Assembly (NCBI GenBank): GCA_017407765.1
Contig: JAFQVZ010000285.1
Coordinates: 1 to 5,646, forward strand
Length of the DNA stretch: 5,646 nt
DNA from: Clostridia bacterium
GTDB taxonomy: Bacteria; Bacillota; Clostridia; Oscillospirales; Butyricicoccaceae
Direction of reading: 5' to 3'
Positions 4,752 to 5,646 of the stretch are shown here, piece after piece. The translations under genes and the position numbers were made by a program. How positions within the stretch are numbered: position 1 is the stretch's first letter; each line of letters opens with the position of its first letter. The notes beneath the pieces are model-generated. The model made no database searches. It was given only the letters and a program-made list of their open reading frames with translations, and was not told the origin of the DNA.

Positions 4752-5646
4752 TTATGAATAGAGCCTGTCTTTCTTTTTGAGATACCAGAAATATACCACA
4801 CATATGATGACCGACAAAAGCGATGCCGCAGGGGCCGCAAGACCCATGTGCCAGAGGGTGACTCCTGCTGTTTTGCTGGCAAAATACGACACGGGGACAC
4901 GCACCATAAAGGTAGCAACGATATTATGTGCCGCTGTGACCAGCGATTTGCCGCAGCCGCTGAAATAGGAATTGAGGTTGAATACGAAGCAGACCAGTAT
5001 GCAGTCCCAGGAATAGGTCAGCAGATACTGGGCCGCAGCCTCGATGACCTCGGGATCCTTTGTAAATACAGACGCGCACAGCTCGGGGATGACCTGGGCA
5101 ATCACAAACAGAACTCCCGAAACGATAAGGGAATAGATAATGCTTGTCGTCATGGTCTTCATGGCTCGCTCAGGCTTGCGTGCGCCGATATTCTGGCCGA
5201 CCATCGTGGCGGTTGCTGCCGAGAACGCACCGGGAGGCAGCATGAAGAAGGATATCAACTTCTCGGTCACGCCTACAGCAGCCGAAGCAACAAGACCCAT
5301 GCTGTTGATGATAGCCGTGATAATAAGGAAAGACACGCTGATAAATGCACTCTGAAGAGCCAGCGGTGTGCCCACCTTGAAGATCCATCTGAGCGAATAG
5401 CCGTCTATTCTAAGATGGCGGCGGCCAAAGTCGAACTCAAAGCCTTCTTTTTTCATATGCAGAAGAGACAGCAGGAAGCTCACGCCCTGAGCCAGCACGG
5501 TTGCCAGTGCGGCGCCTGACGCCTCCATGCCAAACATACCTACAAAGACACAGTCGGCAATGATATTGAGAACACAGGCGATAAAAATGAACCTTACCGG
5601 AGTCTTCGAATCACCTATGCCGCGGAAAATGCCGGCTGTGACGTTA
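4752..5646 (-). CDS. MATE-family multidrug/metabolite efflux transporter, C-terminal part (5' end outside window)
   Basis: The frame is open from the right edge to a TAA at 4752-4754 and gives 297 residues, roughly two thirds of a usual MATE protein of about 450. Fragment residues 8-16 read RGIGDSKTP, the hallmark loop after the fourth helix of the first half. Then come helices at about 17-36 and 43-62, a charged linker (64-83), and the second six-helix half. Its signatures are VGTPLALQSAFIS (91-103), MLPPGAFSAATATMVGQNIGA (135-155), YFSGCGKS (227-234) and RVPVSYF (249-255). The protein ends with a basic tail, YLKKKDRLYS. These transporters export cationic drugs or metabolites across the cytoplasmic membrane using a Na+ or H+ gradient. 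The substrate cannot be inferred. A Met at 5537 is internal, because strong MATE sequence continues upstream of it. It converges on the BMP operon and shares no transcript with it. Confidence 0.95.
   Translation of the reverse strand, partial: NVTAGIFRGIGDSKTPVRFIFIACVLNIIADCVFVGMFGMEASGAALATVLAQGVSFLLSLLHMKKEGFEFDFGRRHLRIDGYSLRWIFKVGTPLALQSAFISVSFLIITAIINSMGLVASAAVGVTEKLISFFMLPPGAFSAATATMVGQNIGARKPERAMKTMTTSIIYSLIVSGVLFVIAQVIPELCASVFTKDPEVIEAAAQYLLTYSWDCILVCFVFNLNSYFSGCGKSLVTAAHNIVATFMVRVPVSYFASKTAGVTLWHMGLAAPAASLLSVIICVVYFWYLKKKDRLYS

Noticed and set aside
4848..5519. A 223-codon open frame on + inside the MATE gene
   Set aside because: It is antisense to clear MATE signatures, its product is polar with no recognisable motif, and it has no promoter or ribosome site that stands out.

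Overview
The window looks like ordinary chromosomal sequence from a Clostridia-type Firmicute, probably a gut member of the Oscillospirales or a relative. The basis is family content: a DUF4364 winged-helix protein, a YerB-type DUF3048 lipoprotein, a NusG-domain-II membrane protein, GGAGG-type ribosome binding sites, lipobox signal peptides, and fairly GC-rich genes separated by short AT-rich spacers. The taxonomic guess is inference; no rRNA or marker gene is present.

Layout from left to right: (1) the C-terminal end of a GNAT acetyltransferase on +, ending at a bidirectional terminator; (2) three leftward genes, namely a DUF3298-like soluble protein (1202-1819), a bitopic membrane protein that resembles a catalytically dead signal peptidase I (587-1141), and a small NusG-domain-II membrane protein (229-576); (3) an AT-rich divergent promoter region (1820-1942); (4) a tight rightward operon of DUF4364 regulator, DUF3048/YerB lipoprotein and BMP-family substrate-binding lipoprotein, closed by a strong hairpin terminator at 4713-4747; (5) the C-terminal two thirds of a MATE-family transporter on -, running off the right edge.

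Gene cooperation can be inferred only from spacing. The rightward operon (gaps of 2 and 19 bases) joins a probable transcription factor to two surface lipoproteins, one of them a solute-binding protein without ABC permease or ATPase genes in view. The last two leftward genes are 10 bases apart and appear to have their own promoter (1181-1209), whose -35 element overlaps the end of the preceding gene. Both encode small membrane-anchored proteins with an extracytoplasmic domain, so they may work together at the cell surface.

I see no RNA genes, CRISPR arrays, insertion sequences, attachment sites or phage genes. No intergenic stretch exceeds about 125 bases. Nothing here is convincing as a novel defence or mobile system. 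The most unusual item is the apparent pseudo-signal-peptidase paired with the NusG-domain-II protein.
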